Assembly: GCA_031267075.1 (NCBI GenBank)
Contig: JAIRZU010000014.1
Coordinates: 1-13,451, forward strand
Source: Holosporales bacterium
GTDB lineage: Bacteria; Pseudomonadota; Alphaproteobacteria; RUG11792
Reading direction: 5' to 3'
Length of the DNA: 13,451 bases
Shown: piece by piece, positions 6,825 to 13,451 of the stretch
How positions within the stretch are numbered: the stretch's first letter is position 1
Layout: every line of letters starts with the position of its first letter
Made by a program: the position numbers and the translations under genes
The notes under the pieces: generated by a model
The model's database searches: none
What the model was told of the DNA's origin: nothing
Seen by the model: the letters and a program-made list of their open reading frames with translations, nothing else

Positions 6825-7964
6825 TTATGAAAATAGATCCTTGATCTTTTTGAGGAACTCGAACGAGTTTGGGCTATTCGTCTTATCATCCCTCTCACTT
6901 GCAAACTGCTCCAAAATCTCAACCTGTTTCTTAGAGAGAGAAACGGGAGTTTCAACCGCGATCTTAACTACCATATCACCTCTCCTAGATGAATTCATAT
7001 GCGGCATGCCTCTGCCTTTCACTTTGATCTGAGTTCCAGACTGTGTGCCGGCCGGGACGTCCACTACGCACTTAGCGCCATCCAGATTCGGGACTTCAAT
7101 TCTCGTACCGAGTGCGGCGCTGACCATGCTAATCGGGACTGAGCAGTGCAGATCCGCATCGCTCCTTGTAAAGATCTTATGAGACAAAATGGATACGACA
7201 ACGTATAGGCTGCCGGCCGGGCCTCCCTTGAATCCAGCCTCTCCCTCTCCGACTATTCTCATCTTGCTTCCAGAGGCGATGCCAGCTGGAATATCAATTT
7301 CTAAATTCTTCTCTCCCTTCACCCGTCCGCTTCCAGAACATTTCTTGCATGGATCGGATAGGACGCTACCGGCTCCTCCGCAGGTCTGGCATGTCCGTTC
7401 TAATGTTATGAATCCATGATTCTGTCGCACACTACCGCGGCCTCCGCATGTTGGGCATGGAGAAGGTCGCTTGCTACCTTCGCTTCCGGTTCCTGAACAC
7501 GCTTCACACTTGACGAGTGTCGTGTACTTCAACCTTGTCTTCACTCCTCTGTAGGCGTCCTCCAGTGAGATGGAAACGTCGTATCGTATGTCGGAGCCTG
7601 GTTGGTGCTGGGCTGTCTGTCTCCCACCAGATGAAAATGTCGATCCAAACATCTCCTCAAAAATATCGGAGAAGCTTGAGAATTGACTTGAGAAATCAAA
7701 GCCCCCGTCAAATCCCTGAGCACCGGAAAAGCCAGATCCACCAGATTGGAAGTCGCTACCATATCTATCGTAGGCTGCTCTTTTCTGGGCGTCCTTCAAC
7801 ACTTCATACGCCTCACCGATTTCCTTAAACCGTTCCTCGGCTTGCTTATCTCCGTGGTTTTTATCGGGGTGGTACTTGACGGCCAGCTTGCGGTACGCCT
7901 TTTTGATTTCATCTTGAGTCGCCGCTCTCCCTACACCTAACGTAGCATAATAATCCTTCGACAT
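6825..7964 (-). CDS. dnaJ: Chaperone protein DnaJ
   Basis: Hsp40 co-chaperone that delivers unfolded proteins to DnaK and stimulates its ATPase. Numbering from the upstream ATG at 7967, the J domain covers about residues 4-70 with HPD at 33-35. A Gly/Phe-rich linker (about 71-112) follows. Four CxxCxGxG zinc-binding motifs begin at Cys154, Cys171, Cys193 and Cys207, and the C-terminal substrate-binding domains run to the end. Two adjacent ATGs exist at 7967 and 7964. The second gives the usual MSKDYY start and the better spacing to the GGGAG upstream, so 7964 is preferred. The length of 379 residues is normal. dnaK is not next to it; instead the exonuclease gene follows 51 bases downstream. 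A dnaJ-exonuclease transcription unit is likely. Confidence 0.96.
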   Translation of the reverse strand: MSKDYYATLGVGRAATQDEIKKAYRKLAVKYHPDKNHGDKQAEERFKEIGEAYEVLKDAQKRAAYDRYGSDFQSGGSGFSGAQGFDGGFDFSSQFSSFSDIFEEMFGSTFSSGGRQTAQHQPGSDIRYDVSISLEDAYRGVKTRLKYTTLVKCEACSGTGSEGSKRPSPCPTCGGRGSVRQNHGFITLERTCQTCGGAGSVLSDPCKKCSGSGRVKGEKNLEIDIPAGIASGSKMRIVGEGEAGFKGGPAGSLYVVVSILSHKIFTRSDADLHCSVPISMVSAALGTRIEVPNLDGAKCVVDVPAGTQSGTQIKVKGRGMPHMNSSRRGDMVVKIAVETPVSLSKKQVEILEQFASERDDKTNSPNSFEFLKKIKDLFS

Positions 7965-8030
7965 CATCTCCCTACAATCACAAAACTTACAGCCGCCATG
8001 CTACGAAAAAGACTACCAACGCGAGCTCAA

Positions 8031-8059
8031 ATTATACATCCTTTCATCGTACTAAGCTC
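8031..8059 (-). promoter_or_regulatory. Candidate promoter of dnaJ
   Basis: On the minus strand a perfect -10 TATAAT (8036-8031) stands 17 bases after GAGCTT (8059-8054), a weak -35. It is not an obvious match to the heat-shock sigma32 consensus. The leader would be about 60 bases. An alternative further upstream is TTGTAT-17-TACATT starting at the palindrome 8085-8094. Confidence 0.4.
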
Positions 8060-8084
8060 GAAAAAAATGTACGCTCTCCCGGCC

Positions 8085-8094
8085 TTGTATACAA
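8085..8094. promoter_or_regulatory. Palindrome TTGTATACAA in the divergent intergenic region
   Basis: A perfect 10-base palindrome lies between dnaJ and the divergent secreted protein gene. It could be an operator or part of a promoter. A chance occurrence cannot be excluded. Confidence 0.25.
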
Positions 8095-8106
8095 TCCCCC
8101 TTCCCT

Positions 8107-8192
8107 CAAAAATAATTTCTTCCGTTAACTAAATTTTAACCCTTCCCATGCTAACCTACTTATAGAATCTTTATCCTCAAGGGGAGGAAAAC
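8107..8192 (+). promoter_or_regulatory. Conserved upstream cassette of the first secreted protein gene
   Basis: The segment resembles the region before the second secreted protein gene (13383 down to 13294, minus strand). The best conserved blocks are AAAAATAATTTC followed one base later by TCCGTTAACTAAAT (8107-8134), and CTC(T)AAGGGGAGGAAA before the start codon. The Shine-Dalgarno GGGGAGG (8181-8187) is strong. A -10-like TATAGA (8161-8166) is present, but no clear -35, and the middle of the segment has diverged between the two copies. Confidence 0.65.
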
Positions 8193-9038
8193 ATGAAAAG
8201 CAAACTTGTAACATCAACACTCATTCTAGGACTGATGACCTGTGAGGCCTGGAGTTCTAGAGAGAGAGAGAGAGCTTTAGTTGAGAGAACTGGAGGGAGC
8301 GAGGTAAGCCTACATAGTGAGCTTGCCAACATAGAGCAAGAGCTGAGAGACAAACTAGGCATCACTGATGCCGATGAAACCGATACTGTGGCAACTGGGT
8401 TATTCCGTAGCATCAAGAGAATCCGCTCTCTACTACCGAGAGTAGGTCAGGCAGGAAGCTCTGATACAACACGCTGGTTCACAGACATGGTAGGGTTGAC
8501 AGGTGAGCAACCAACTCTATCCCAAGAACGGCAATACATAGTCATTGCCCAAACGCCGTTACCCATGCCAGATACCGAAAATATGGATGTGCTAGTGGAG
8601 TGGGCCGTTGTACAGGAAGAACAAACAATACGTGCCTCCCTCCCAATCACAAATCCTGGTCTCAAAGCCGCGATAGCAGCGGATGTGAATGATGAAACTG
8701 CGGTGGTGATGGCAATCCTACTCAGGGTATTTGACAAAGGTAGAGGGGTAGAGATGGATGGAGTCATAGATAGAGGAGGCCTGGATGAGGAGGAGCTACA
8801 GGAATTTGAAGCTAGACCGCCTGCCAGGCAGACTTTGCAGCATGCAGTACCTGAAGAGAAAAAATCGGCGATGAACCTATTACAAACAATGCAGACACTC
8901 TCAATGATCAATGCTGGAATATCTCCCACAGAAGACGTTGTAGCAAATACAGGAGGAATTACTATTACGAGTGGAGACATAGCAAATGCAATAAACCGAG
9001 CAGTGGATCTGCTCTACGTACCAACAGAATCATCGTAG
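8193..9038 (+). CDS. Secreted protein of unknown function with phase-variable (AG)8 tract, in frame
   Basis: Not recognised. The 281-residue protein begins with a short signal peptide: MKSK, a hydrophobic core LVTSTLILGLMTC, then EAWSS. In the paralog the same place reads LIAC, a good lipobox. Here LMTC is less typical, so this copy could be a lipoprotein or be cut after CEA. The signal is followed at once by RERER, encoded by an (AG)8 tract. The mature part is acidic and probably mixed helical, with no cysteine and no known motif seen. The start is supported by GGGGAGG five bases upstream. The first 27 codons are nearly the same as those of the gene at 12008-13293, yet the remaining sequence is not visibly related. 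It is the first gene after a divergent promoter region and is followed by a hairpin, so it is probably expressed alone. Confidence 0.8.
   Translation: MKSKLVTSTLILGLMTCEAWSSRERERALVERTGGSEVSLHSELANIEQELRDKLGITDADETDTVATGLFRSIKRIRSLLPRVGQAGSSDTTRWFTDMVGLTGEQPTLSQERQYIVIAQTPLPMPDTENMDVLVEWAVVQEEQTIRASLPITNPGLKAAIAADVNDETAVVMAILLRVFDKGRGVEMDGVIDRGGLDEEELQEFEARPPARQTLQHAVPEEKKSAMNLLQTMQTLSMINAGISPTEDVVANTGGITITSGDIANAINRAVDLLYVPTESS
8259..8274 (+). repeat. (AG)8 dinucleotide tract, phase-variation switch (ON state)
   Basis: Eight AG units begin right after the TCT codon for Ser22. With eight units the frame stays open. With seven units the frame reads AGC TTT AGT TGA and stops; with nine it reads CTT TAG and stops. 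Either change would end the protein within about 30 codons, the usual design of a contingency locus. Confidence 0.85.
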
Positions 9039-9060
9039 TGAGGCGCTTGAATAACCTCAC
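9038..9060 (+). terminator. Small hairpin after the first secreted protein gene
   Basis: GTGAGG (9038-9043) and CCTCAC (9055-9060) form a 6-base stem starting on the last base of the stop codon, followed by CTTGTT. It is a modest terminator candidate. Confidence 0.4.
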
Positions 9061-9061
9061 C

Positions 9062-9090
9062 TTGTTCGGGTACAATCTCTAGAGTATATC
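9062..9090 (+). promoter_or_regulatory. Candidate promoter of argS
   Basis: TTGTTC (9062-9067) and TATATC (9085-9090) are separated by 17 bases. Transcription would begin near 9097, about 20 bases before the argS start. An 8-base palindrome CTCTAGAG (9077-9084) lies in the spacer. Confidence 0.45.
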
Positions 9091-9116
9091 ATTCTGTAAG
9101 ATGTATCTGTGAGGCG

Positions 9117-10877
9117 ATGTTTCGCGCTGTCCGGTGTTGCATAGAAAGTGTCATACGACAATATATTGACGACAGACCTCAAGTGGAAACACAAGGTAGT
9201 TTCCACGATACTCCTATCGCCGTAGAGCCACCGAACGATAGGGGGCACGGTGATCTCTATACGAATGCCGCGATGGTCTTCGCCAAGAAGGTTGGGAAAG
9301 ACCCACGAGAGCTAGCCTCCTCTCTCTGCGATGCCCTCACAAAAATGCCCGAGGTTACAAGCGCATCAATCGCTGGCCCAGGCTTCGTCAACATCAAGAT
9401 AAGTGATGAAGTTTGGCGACGGAAGATCGGTGAGATAATATGCTTGCGTAATGAGTATGGACGTACTACCATATATGATGGGCTTCCTGTAAACGTCGAG
9501 TTTGTATCTGCGAATCCAACGGGCCCGCTTCACACTGGCCACGCCAGAAATGCAGTTCTCGGGAGCGTGATATCAAATCTCCTCGAAAGGATTGGATACG
9601 ACGTAACGAGGGAATTCTACATCAATGACCAAGGCGGCCAGATTAAATCTCTAGCTAGATCCGTGTACCTAAGGTACCAAGAGAAGTTCGGTGTCGAGAT
9701 TCCAGATGGCGCCTTCACTGCTGATATGTACTGCGGTGAGTATATTAAACATATCGCAGATGCGCTCGCAATGGTCCACCACGACAAATTCCTCGATAAG
9801 GATGAGACGGAGTGGATGGACATATTTTGCAGATTCTCCATAGACAGCATGATGGAGAACGCTAAGGAAGACCTAGCCCTCATCGGAATCACTATGGATA
9901 AATACACCTCGGAAGCAGAGCTATGCAGAAAGGGTATGATAGATCAGGCGATCTCCATACTGAAGAAGCGAGGAGATGTATGCGATGGAATCCTCCCGCG
10001 CCCCAAGGGGATAGCCGATGATGACGAGTGGGAGGAGCACCCTCAAATGCTGTTTAATTCAACAAAGTACGGAGACGACGTAGATAGGGTTATCCAAAAA
10101 TCAGATGGAGCATGGACGTATTTCGCAGGGGACCTAGCGTATCACCTCGATAAGATTAAGCGAGGGTACAGTAAGCTCATTGCGATTCTCGGTGCTGATC
10201 ACGGCGGCTACCTGAAGAGATTATCTGCAGCAGTAAACGCTATGAGTGATGGTGATGTAGGATTTGAGATCAGACTGTACCAGCTCGTCAATTTCCTCGA
10301 AGGCGGCGTCCCAGTTAAGATGTCGAAGCGCTCCGGAAACTTCATAACATTGAAGGAGGTTGTTGAACGCGTCGGTAAAGACATCACGAGATATATGATG
10401 ATTTCACGGCATCACGACGTGATGATCGATTTTGACTTCGCGAAGGTTGTAGAGTGCACGATGGATAATCCGCTGTTTTATGTCCAATACTCATATGCTA
10501 GAATATGCTCAGTCATCCGGCATTATGAGTCGATATTCGGAAAGGTGGATGAGTCAGAGCTTGCTACATGTGATGTGTCGTGCATCGGTGATGAACTTGA
10601 AATGAATCTCGTGAAGGCGTTGGCATACTGGCCAGAGCAGGTTAAGGCAGCCGCTATCTCCCTAGAGCCCCACAGAATCCCGAAGCACCTAAGTGACGTA
10701 GCATACAACTTTCATGCCTTGTGGAATGGCGGGAAGGTGAACTCTGAGCTGCGATTCATAAACCGTGAAGATAAGGAGGAGACGATGGCACGGCTTGCTC
10801 TCCTACTCGCTACAAAGATTGTTATTGAGGATGGCTTTGATATCATCGGCATTACCCCAATGTCGGAGATGAGATGA
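9117..10877 (+). CDS. argS: Arginine--tRNA ligase
   Basis: Class I aminoacyl-tRNA synthetase that charges tRNA-Arg with arginine using ATP. The 586-residue protein has the N-terminal tRNA D-loop-binding region (about 1-110, with PPNDRGHGDLYTNAAMVFAK). The catalytic domain follows, with EFVSANPTGPLHTGHARN, in which HTGH (139-142) is the HIGH motif, and later KMSKRSGNFITL (KMSKR 401-405) as the second ATP-binding motif. The C-terminal helical DALR anticodon-binding domain follows, including MDNPLFYVQYSYARICS. Length is typical. The start at 9117 fits the family, although the GAGG upstream is only two bases away, so translation initiation may be weak. The SPOR-domain gene begins four bases after the stop, so the two are probably co-transcribed, as in many alphaproteobacteria. 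Confidence 0.96.
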   Translation: MFRAVRCCIESVIRQYIDDRPQVETQGSFHDTPIAVEPPNDRGHGDLYTNAAMVFAKKVGKDPRELASSLCDALTKMPEVTSASIAGPGFVNIKISDEVWRRKIGEIICLRNEYGRTTIYDGLPVNVEFVSANPTGPLHTGHARNAVLGSVISNLLERIGYDVTREFYINDQGGQIKSLARSVYLRYQEKFGVEIPDGAFTADMYCGEYIKHIADALAMVHHDKFLDKDETEWMDIFCRFSIDSMMENAKEDLALIGITMDKYTSEAELCRKGMIDQAISILKKRGDVCDGILPRPKGIADDDEWEEHPQMLFNSTKYGDDVDRVIQKSDGAWTYFAGDLAYHLDKIKRGYSKLIAILGADHGGYLKRLSAAVNAMSDGDVGFEIRLYQLVNFLEGGVPVKMSKRSGNFITLKEVVERVGKDITRYMMISRHHDVMIDFDFAKVVECTMDNPLFYVQYSYARICSVIRHYESIFGKVDESELATCDVSCIGDELEMNLVKALAYWPEQVKAAAISLEPHRIPKHLSDVAYNFHALWNGGKVNSELRFINREDKEETMARLALLLATKIVIEDGFDIIGITPMSEMR

Positions 10878-10881
10878 ATTT

Positions 10882-11958
10882 ATGAGATTAGGGATGATGG
10901 ACAATTTCAAAAAAAGACATAGCGGTGATAGCAGGAAAAGATACCTAAGGTACGATGATGTGTTCATGTCTGCTGAGCCAGCGGAACGAAGGGTTGACCA
11001 GCGCTACGAGCCGCGCCCAAAGCCAAGCAGCAGACAAATGAATTATGCAGAAACACGGGTGAAGTACGATGATGATTTCGAGGATGCGGACCCGTATGGC
11101 GGCCCAGAGCCATTAGCCCCCGAGCCTCCTCCAGAGTACTTCTCGCCAAAGAGCAATATCATAGATGAGAAGATGGTGCGCTACCAAAAGAGGCAACTGC
11201 CACCTCTTCAAAGGTACACTCCCAACCAACACAGAGACATGTACGCGGAGTTCAATAAATCATATTGGGATGATGAATATGATTATAAGAGGATGGGGCG
11301 GCAGCAGCCTCAATTTGCCTTTTTGAACATATGGCAGAAATTCATCATAACGTTCGCATCCATGCTATCCCTCATCTGCCTCTCCTGGATTATATATAAT
11401 TGGAATTCCGGGAAGGACGGCTCACAGATCGCCGATGGCCCGATACTAATAGAGCCGCAGCAGCCATCGTTTAAGGTGCTGCCAGATGAGCCCGGGGGAG
11501 CAGCAATTCCGCATAAAGAAAAGCTCGTGTATGAGCGGTTCGGACATGGAGGACAACAGCAGGATAGGGAGATGGAAGAGCGTCTACTACCTCCACCAGA
11601 AGCCCCCCCAGAGCCCATGCAAAAAATGGCAGAAGTCGACCGTGAACGTCCAGAGATGGAATCAACTGTTGGCTTCCAGGATGGTGTATACTCCATAGTC
11701 GACAACACAGAGTATTACGTTAAGATATCTGCTGGTGGTGATCAAAACACCCTACTGAAAGAGGCAGGTTCACTGCGAAAGAAGTTCCACAGCTTACTGC
11801 TTGGGAAGGAATGCTCCGTGAAAACAGTGAGGAACTCCAACAGCGGTAAGGAGGAAAACGCCATCCTCGTCGGACCATTCACCTCGAAGTCATCAGCCAT
11901 CTGTGTTGCAGAAAAATTCAACATGCAGTGCTATGTAATTTCGGTAAAGCCAGAGTGA
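10882..11958 (+). CDS. SPOR-domain inner-membrane protein, probably cell division/envelope
   Basis: The 358-residue bitopic protein has a long charged N-terminal cytoplasmic region (1-150) rich in Arg, Asp, Glu, Pro and Tyr, then one membrane segment at about 152-173 (FIITFASMLSLICLSWIIYN). A proline-rich periplasmic linker follows, and a C-terminal SPOR-like domain at about 276-356 (YYVKISAGG, then AILVGPFTSKSSAICVAEKF and CYVISVK). SPOR domains bind glycan strands without stem peptides at division sites, and FtsN has the same layout. The order argS followed by a SPOR gene supports this call. The link to peptidoglycan is noteworthy if the host is a Rickettsiales member with little or no cell wall. 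The start at 10882 is four bases after argS. ATGs at 10894 and 10897 are alternatives, with AGGG just before them. Confidence 0.8.
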   Translation: MRLGMMDNFKKRHSGDSRKRYLRYDDVFMSAEPAERRVDQRYEPRPKPSSRQMNYAETRVKYDDDFEDADPYGGPEPLAPEPPPEYFSPKSNIIDEKMVRYQKRQLPPLQRYTPNQHRDMYAEFNKSYWDDEYDYKRMGRQQPQFAFLNIWQKFIITFASMLSLICLSWIIYNWNSGKDGSQIADGPILIEPQQPSFKVLPDEPGGAAIPHKEKLVYERFGHGGQQQDREMEERLLPPPEAPPEPMQKMAEVDRERPEMESTVGFQDGVYSIVDNTEYYVKISAGGDQNTLLKEAGSLRKKFHSLLLGKECSVKTVRNSNSGKEENAILVGPFTSKSSAICVAEKFNMQCYVISVKPE

Positions 11959-11975
11959 GTTATAAGGGGGCTGGT

Positions 11976-11992
11976 GGGGCGGCTGCCGCCCC
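11976..11992. terminator. GC-rich hairpin between convergent genes
   Basis: GGGGCGGC (11976-11983) and GCCGCCCC (11985-11992) are perfect complements around a single T, that is a 7-base stem with a 3-base loop. It lies 18 bases after the SPOR gene and 16 bases beyond the end of the convergent gene. No T-run is present. Confidence 0.5.
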
Positions 11993-12007
11993 CTGCTTCC
12001 TGGTCTG

Positions 12008-13293
12008 TTATACTCGGTATGCGTAGCAGCGTTGTTGATCGATATTAATTGGTATGTTCGTCTTGTCTACATATCCATTTACCGTAGTATCTGGTAGGTG
12101 CACCATGCAGTAGCTCACAGCCTCCCATTGCGTTTCTGACGATGTACACCTCTGGTGCATGCGTCCCTCTAGCTCTATGTCATCTGAGGAGGGTGCTCCT
12201 GCTGAAAAGGGGAGAGGAGAGCCGTAACGGCCATCGTAGGTTACTACCTCGTTGGACTCAAATACAGAAAAGTCGTAGGCGTGGGGTATTGTTGCTTCTG
12301 TCTCAAACCTCTCGATCGCACGTGTAACGTAGTCGACGGCTTGTTGGTCATACAGGAGAGTTGCGACATCTGTGGGGTCCTTCATAAGCAGGGTTGTGTT
12401 TGTACCATTTTTCACTATTATCCACCCGCTGATTTCGCCATTCTGCCTATTGAATGCTTCGTAATGTATGGTACTGACAAGAATTCTGGGCTCCTCGGTT
12501 GACCCGATGGAACGGCCTACATACCATGGGGCGTCGCGCCCTACGTCTATTCCCACTGCACTCAGCGTTCTCATTCTCGCGATCAGGAACGCTGCTATTG
12601 CTCGCCTCGCCCATCGCATGCGTAATGGATCAGGTAGGTGCGCTAGGAGCTCCTCAGTCTGCATATTCGCCATGTGCCAACGGAACATCTCACTCATGGC
12701 AAAGTAGAGTCCCGTTTCGGGAGTGATGACAGCATTTGGTACGGTAGGCGGGTTTGCTGCTTTAACTAACCGAGGATGTCCTACCAGCTCACTAAGCTCT
12801 CGAATCCTACCGTGTAACGTACTTACTGTCACCTCATCACTACTTCTACCTACTGTCTCCATGATCTTCTCTAACCCATACTCTGAGCTACCAAGCTCAT
12901 CGAGTGCCTCTGTTGCCTTCCCCGCTGCGGTAGTTGCTTGTGCTAGTACTGCTGGCATCCCACTACTCTCATCACTAACAATCCTACCTATCTCATCTAC
13001 CTTCCCTACTAACCCAGTATCTGCTTCTTCCTCCTCACCAGATGAACCTAGTAGTATTGCTGTGATGTTCTGGGTTGCTGCTGTTAGGGAGGTATTTAGT
13101 TGGGATAGTAGTTCGGTGTTTTGGTCAGTCAGTGCTGTCTGTGTATCATTGATTGCTTTGAGGGTTGCTCTTAGTGTACCAAAGAGTGTTGCCTGTTTAT
13201 CTCCAACTGAGGACTCTCTCTCTCTCTAGAACTCCAGGCCTCACAGGCTATTAGTCCCAGAATGAGTGTTGATGTTATGAGTTTATTTTTCAT
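12008..13293 (-). CDS. Second secreted (lipo)protein gene, frame broken at an (AG)7 tract (OFF state)
   Basis: ATG at 13293 begins a signal peptide almost the same as that of the gene at 8193: MKNKLITSTLILGLIAC, then EAWSSRERE. LIAC matches the lipobox with Cys17. The frame from this start leaves the (AG)7 tract and stops at 13171 after 40 codons. The remaining coding sequence, open from 13225 to the TAA at 12008, lies in another frame. Removing one AG unit would join both into a 427-residue protein. Without the join, translation could only begin internally, for example at ATG 12958 (316 residues), without a signal peptide. The body is unrecognised: an N-terminal Thr/Gln-rich, probably coiled region, a central helical part (RWARRAIAAFLIARMR), and a C-terminal part with three cysteines ending RCYAYRV. 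It is convergent with the SPOR gene. An assembly error at the repeat, or a decayed gene, are alternatives. Confidence 0.75.
13214..13227 (-). repeat. (AG)7 dinucleotide tract, phase-variation switch (OFF state)
   Basis: On the coding strand seven AG units follow the TCT codon for Ser22, in the same place as the (AG)8 tract of the other gene. Six or nine units would restore the frame (GAG TCC TCA GTT GGA). Seven units lead to a stop at 13171, and eight units to TAA within a few codons (AGT TGG AGA TAA). Confidence 0.85.
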
Positions 13294-13383
13294 GTGTTTC
13301 CTCCCCTTAGAGGATAAGATAGTTACATAGGTATGCTACCTGAAAAAGGTTACGATTTAGTTAACGGATGAAATTATTTTTTG
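13294..13383 (-). promoter_or_regulatory. Conserved upstream cassette of the second secreted protein gene
   Basis: On the minus strand this carries the same blocks as 8107-8192. ATAATTTC, one variable base and TCCGTTAACTAAAT lie within 13383-13355, with one extra A in the A-run. TATCCTCTAAGGGGAGGAAA stands just before the ATG. The promoter itself is not clear. The conservation of the block around GTTAAC suggests a shared control element. Confidence 0.6.
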
Positions 13384-13451
13384 ATGGGCGTATTACGGGT
13401 CTCTGAGCCCCTACCTCCATGTGTTATAATCAATACAGTAGTGCAGGTTCT
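13384..13451. other. Right edge, no gene seen
   Basis: Only a plus-strand -10-like TATAAT (13425-13430) is notable. No matching -35 is seen, so no promoter is claimed. Confidence 0.3.

Noticed and set aside
7968..8080. Heat-shock sigma32 promoter before dnaJ
   Set aside because: I found no convincing CTTGAA -35 paired with a CCCCAT -10. The TATAAT-based promoter fits better.
8447..8980. 177-codon open frame on the minus strand
   Set aside because: It is antisense to the first secreted protein gene, Ser/Thr-rich, with no motif and no ribosome binding site of note.
12723..13229. 168-codon Ser/Val-rich open frame on the plus strand
   Set aside because: It is antisense to the second secreted protein gene, including its AG tract. 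The opposite strand has the shared cassette and makes better sense.

Overview
The window looks like part of an alphaproteobacterial chromosome, most likely from the order Rickettsiales. Three things suggest this. argS is followed four bases later by a membrane-anchored SPOR-domain gene, an order typical of alphaproteobacteria. An in-frame insertion in a DNA-repair exonuclease looks like a Rickettsia palindromic element of the RPE1 type. The other genes are a mix of core genes and unrecognised, apparently secreted or membrane proteins. Base composition is roughly balanced, unlike the AT-rich genus Rickettsia, so a relative such as Anaplasmataceae or Midichloriaceae is more likely. The assignment is inference, because no search could be run.

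Layout, left to right. rpsB (318-1145, +) has a recognisable promoter and a structured leader, and no tsf follows it. A convergent RluD-type pseudouridine synthase (1252-2211, -) comes next. A 1053-residue proline-rich, acidic, membrane-anchored protein of unknown function (2476-5637, +) carries in-frame repeats and two C8 tracts. Hairpins separate it from a convergent dnaJ/exonuclease pair on the minus strand (dnaJ 6825-7964, exonuclease 5739-6773). The exonuclease is only the 5'-3' exonuclease part of DNA polymerase I and carries the RPE1-like insertion. A secreted protein gene (8193-9038, +), argS (9117-10877, +) and the SPOR-domain gene (10882-11958, +) follow. A second secreted protein gene (12008-13293, -) ends the window.

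The most striking feature links the two secreted protein genes at 8193-9038 and 12008-13293, which lie in opposite orientation about 5 kb apart. They share an upstream element, a ribosome binding site, nearly the same signal peptide and an (AG)n dinucleotide tract just after it, but their bodies look unrelated. The first has (AG)8 and is in frame. The second has (AG)7 and is out of frame, and losing one AG unit would give an open 427-codon gene. In the first gene both other frames stop within a few codons of the tract. This looks like a contingency-locus system: a shared switchable secretion cassette placed in front of different cargo proteins.

The core genes serve translation (S2, 23S rRNA pseudouridylation, arginyl-tRNA synthesis), protein folding (DnaJ), DNA repair (exonuclease) and probably cell division (SPOR protein). 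The accessory genes look surface-directed and carry repeats that can change length.
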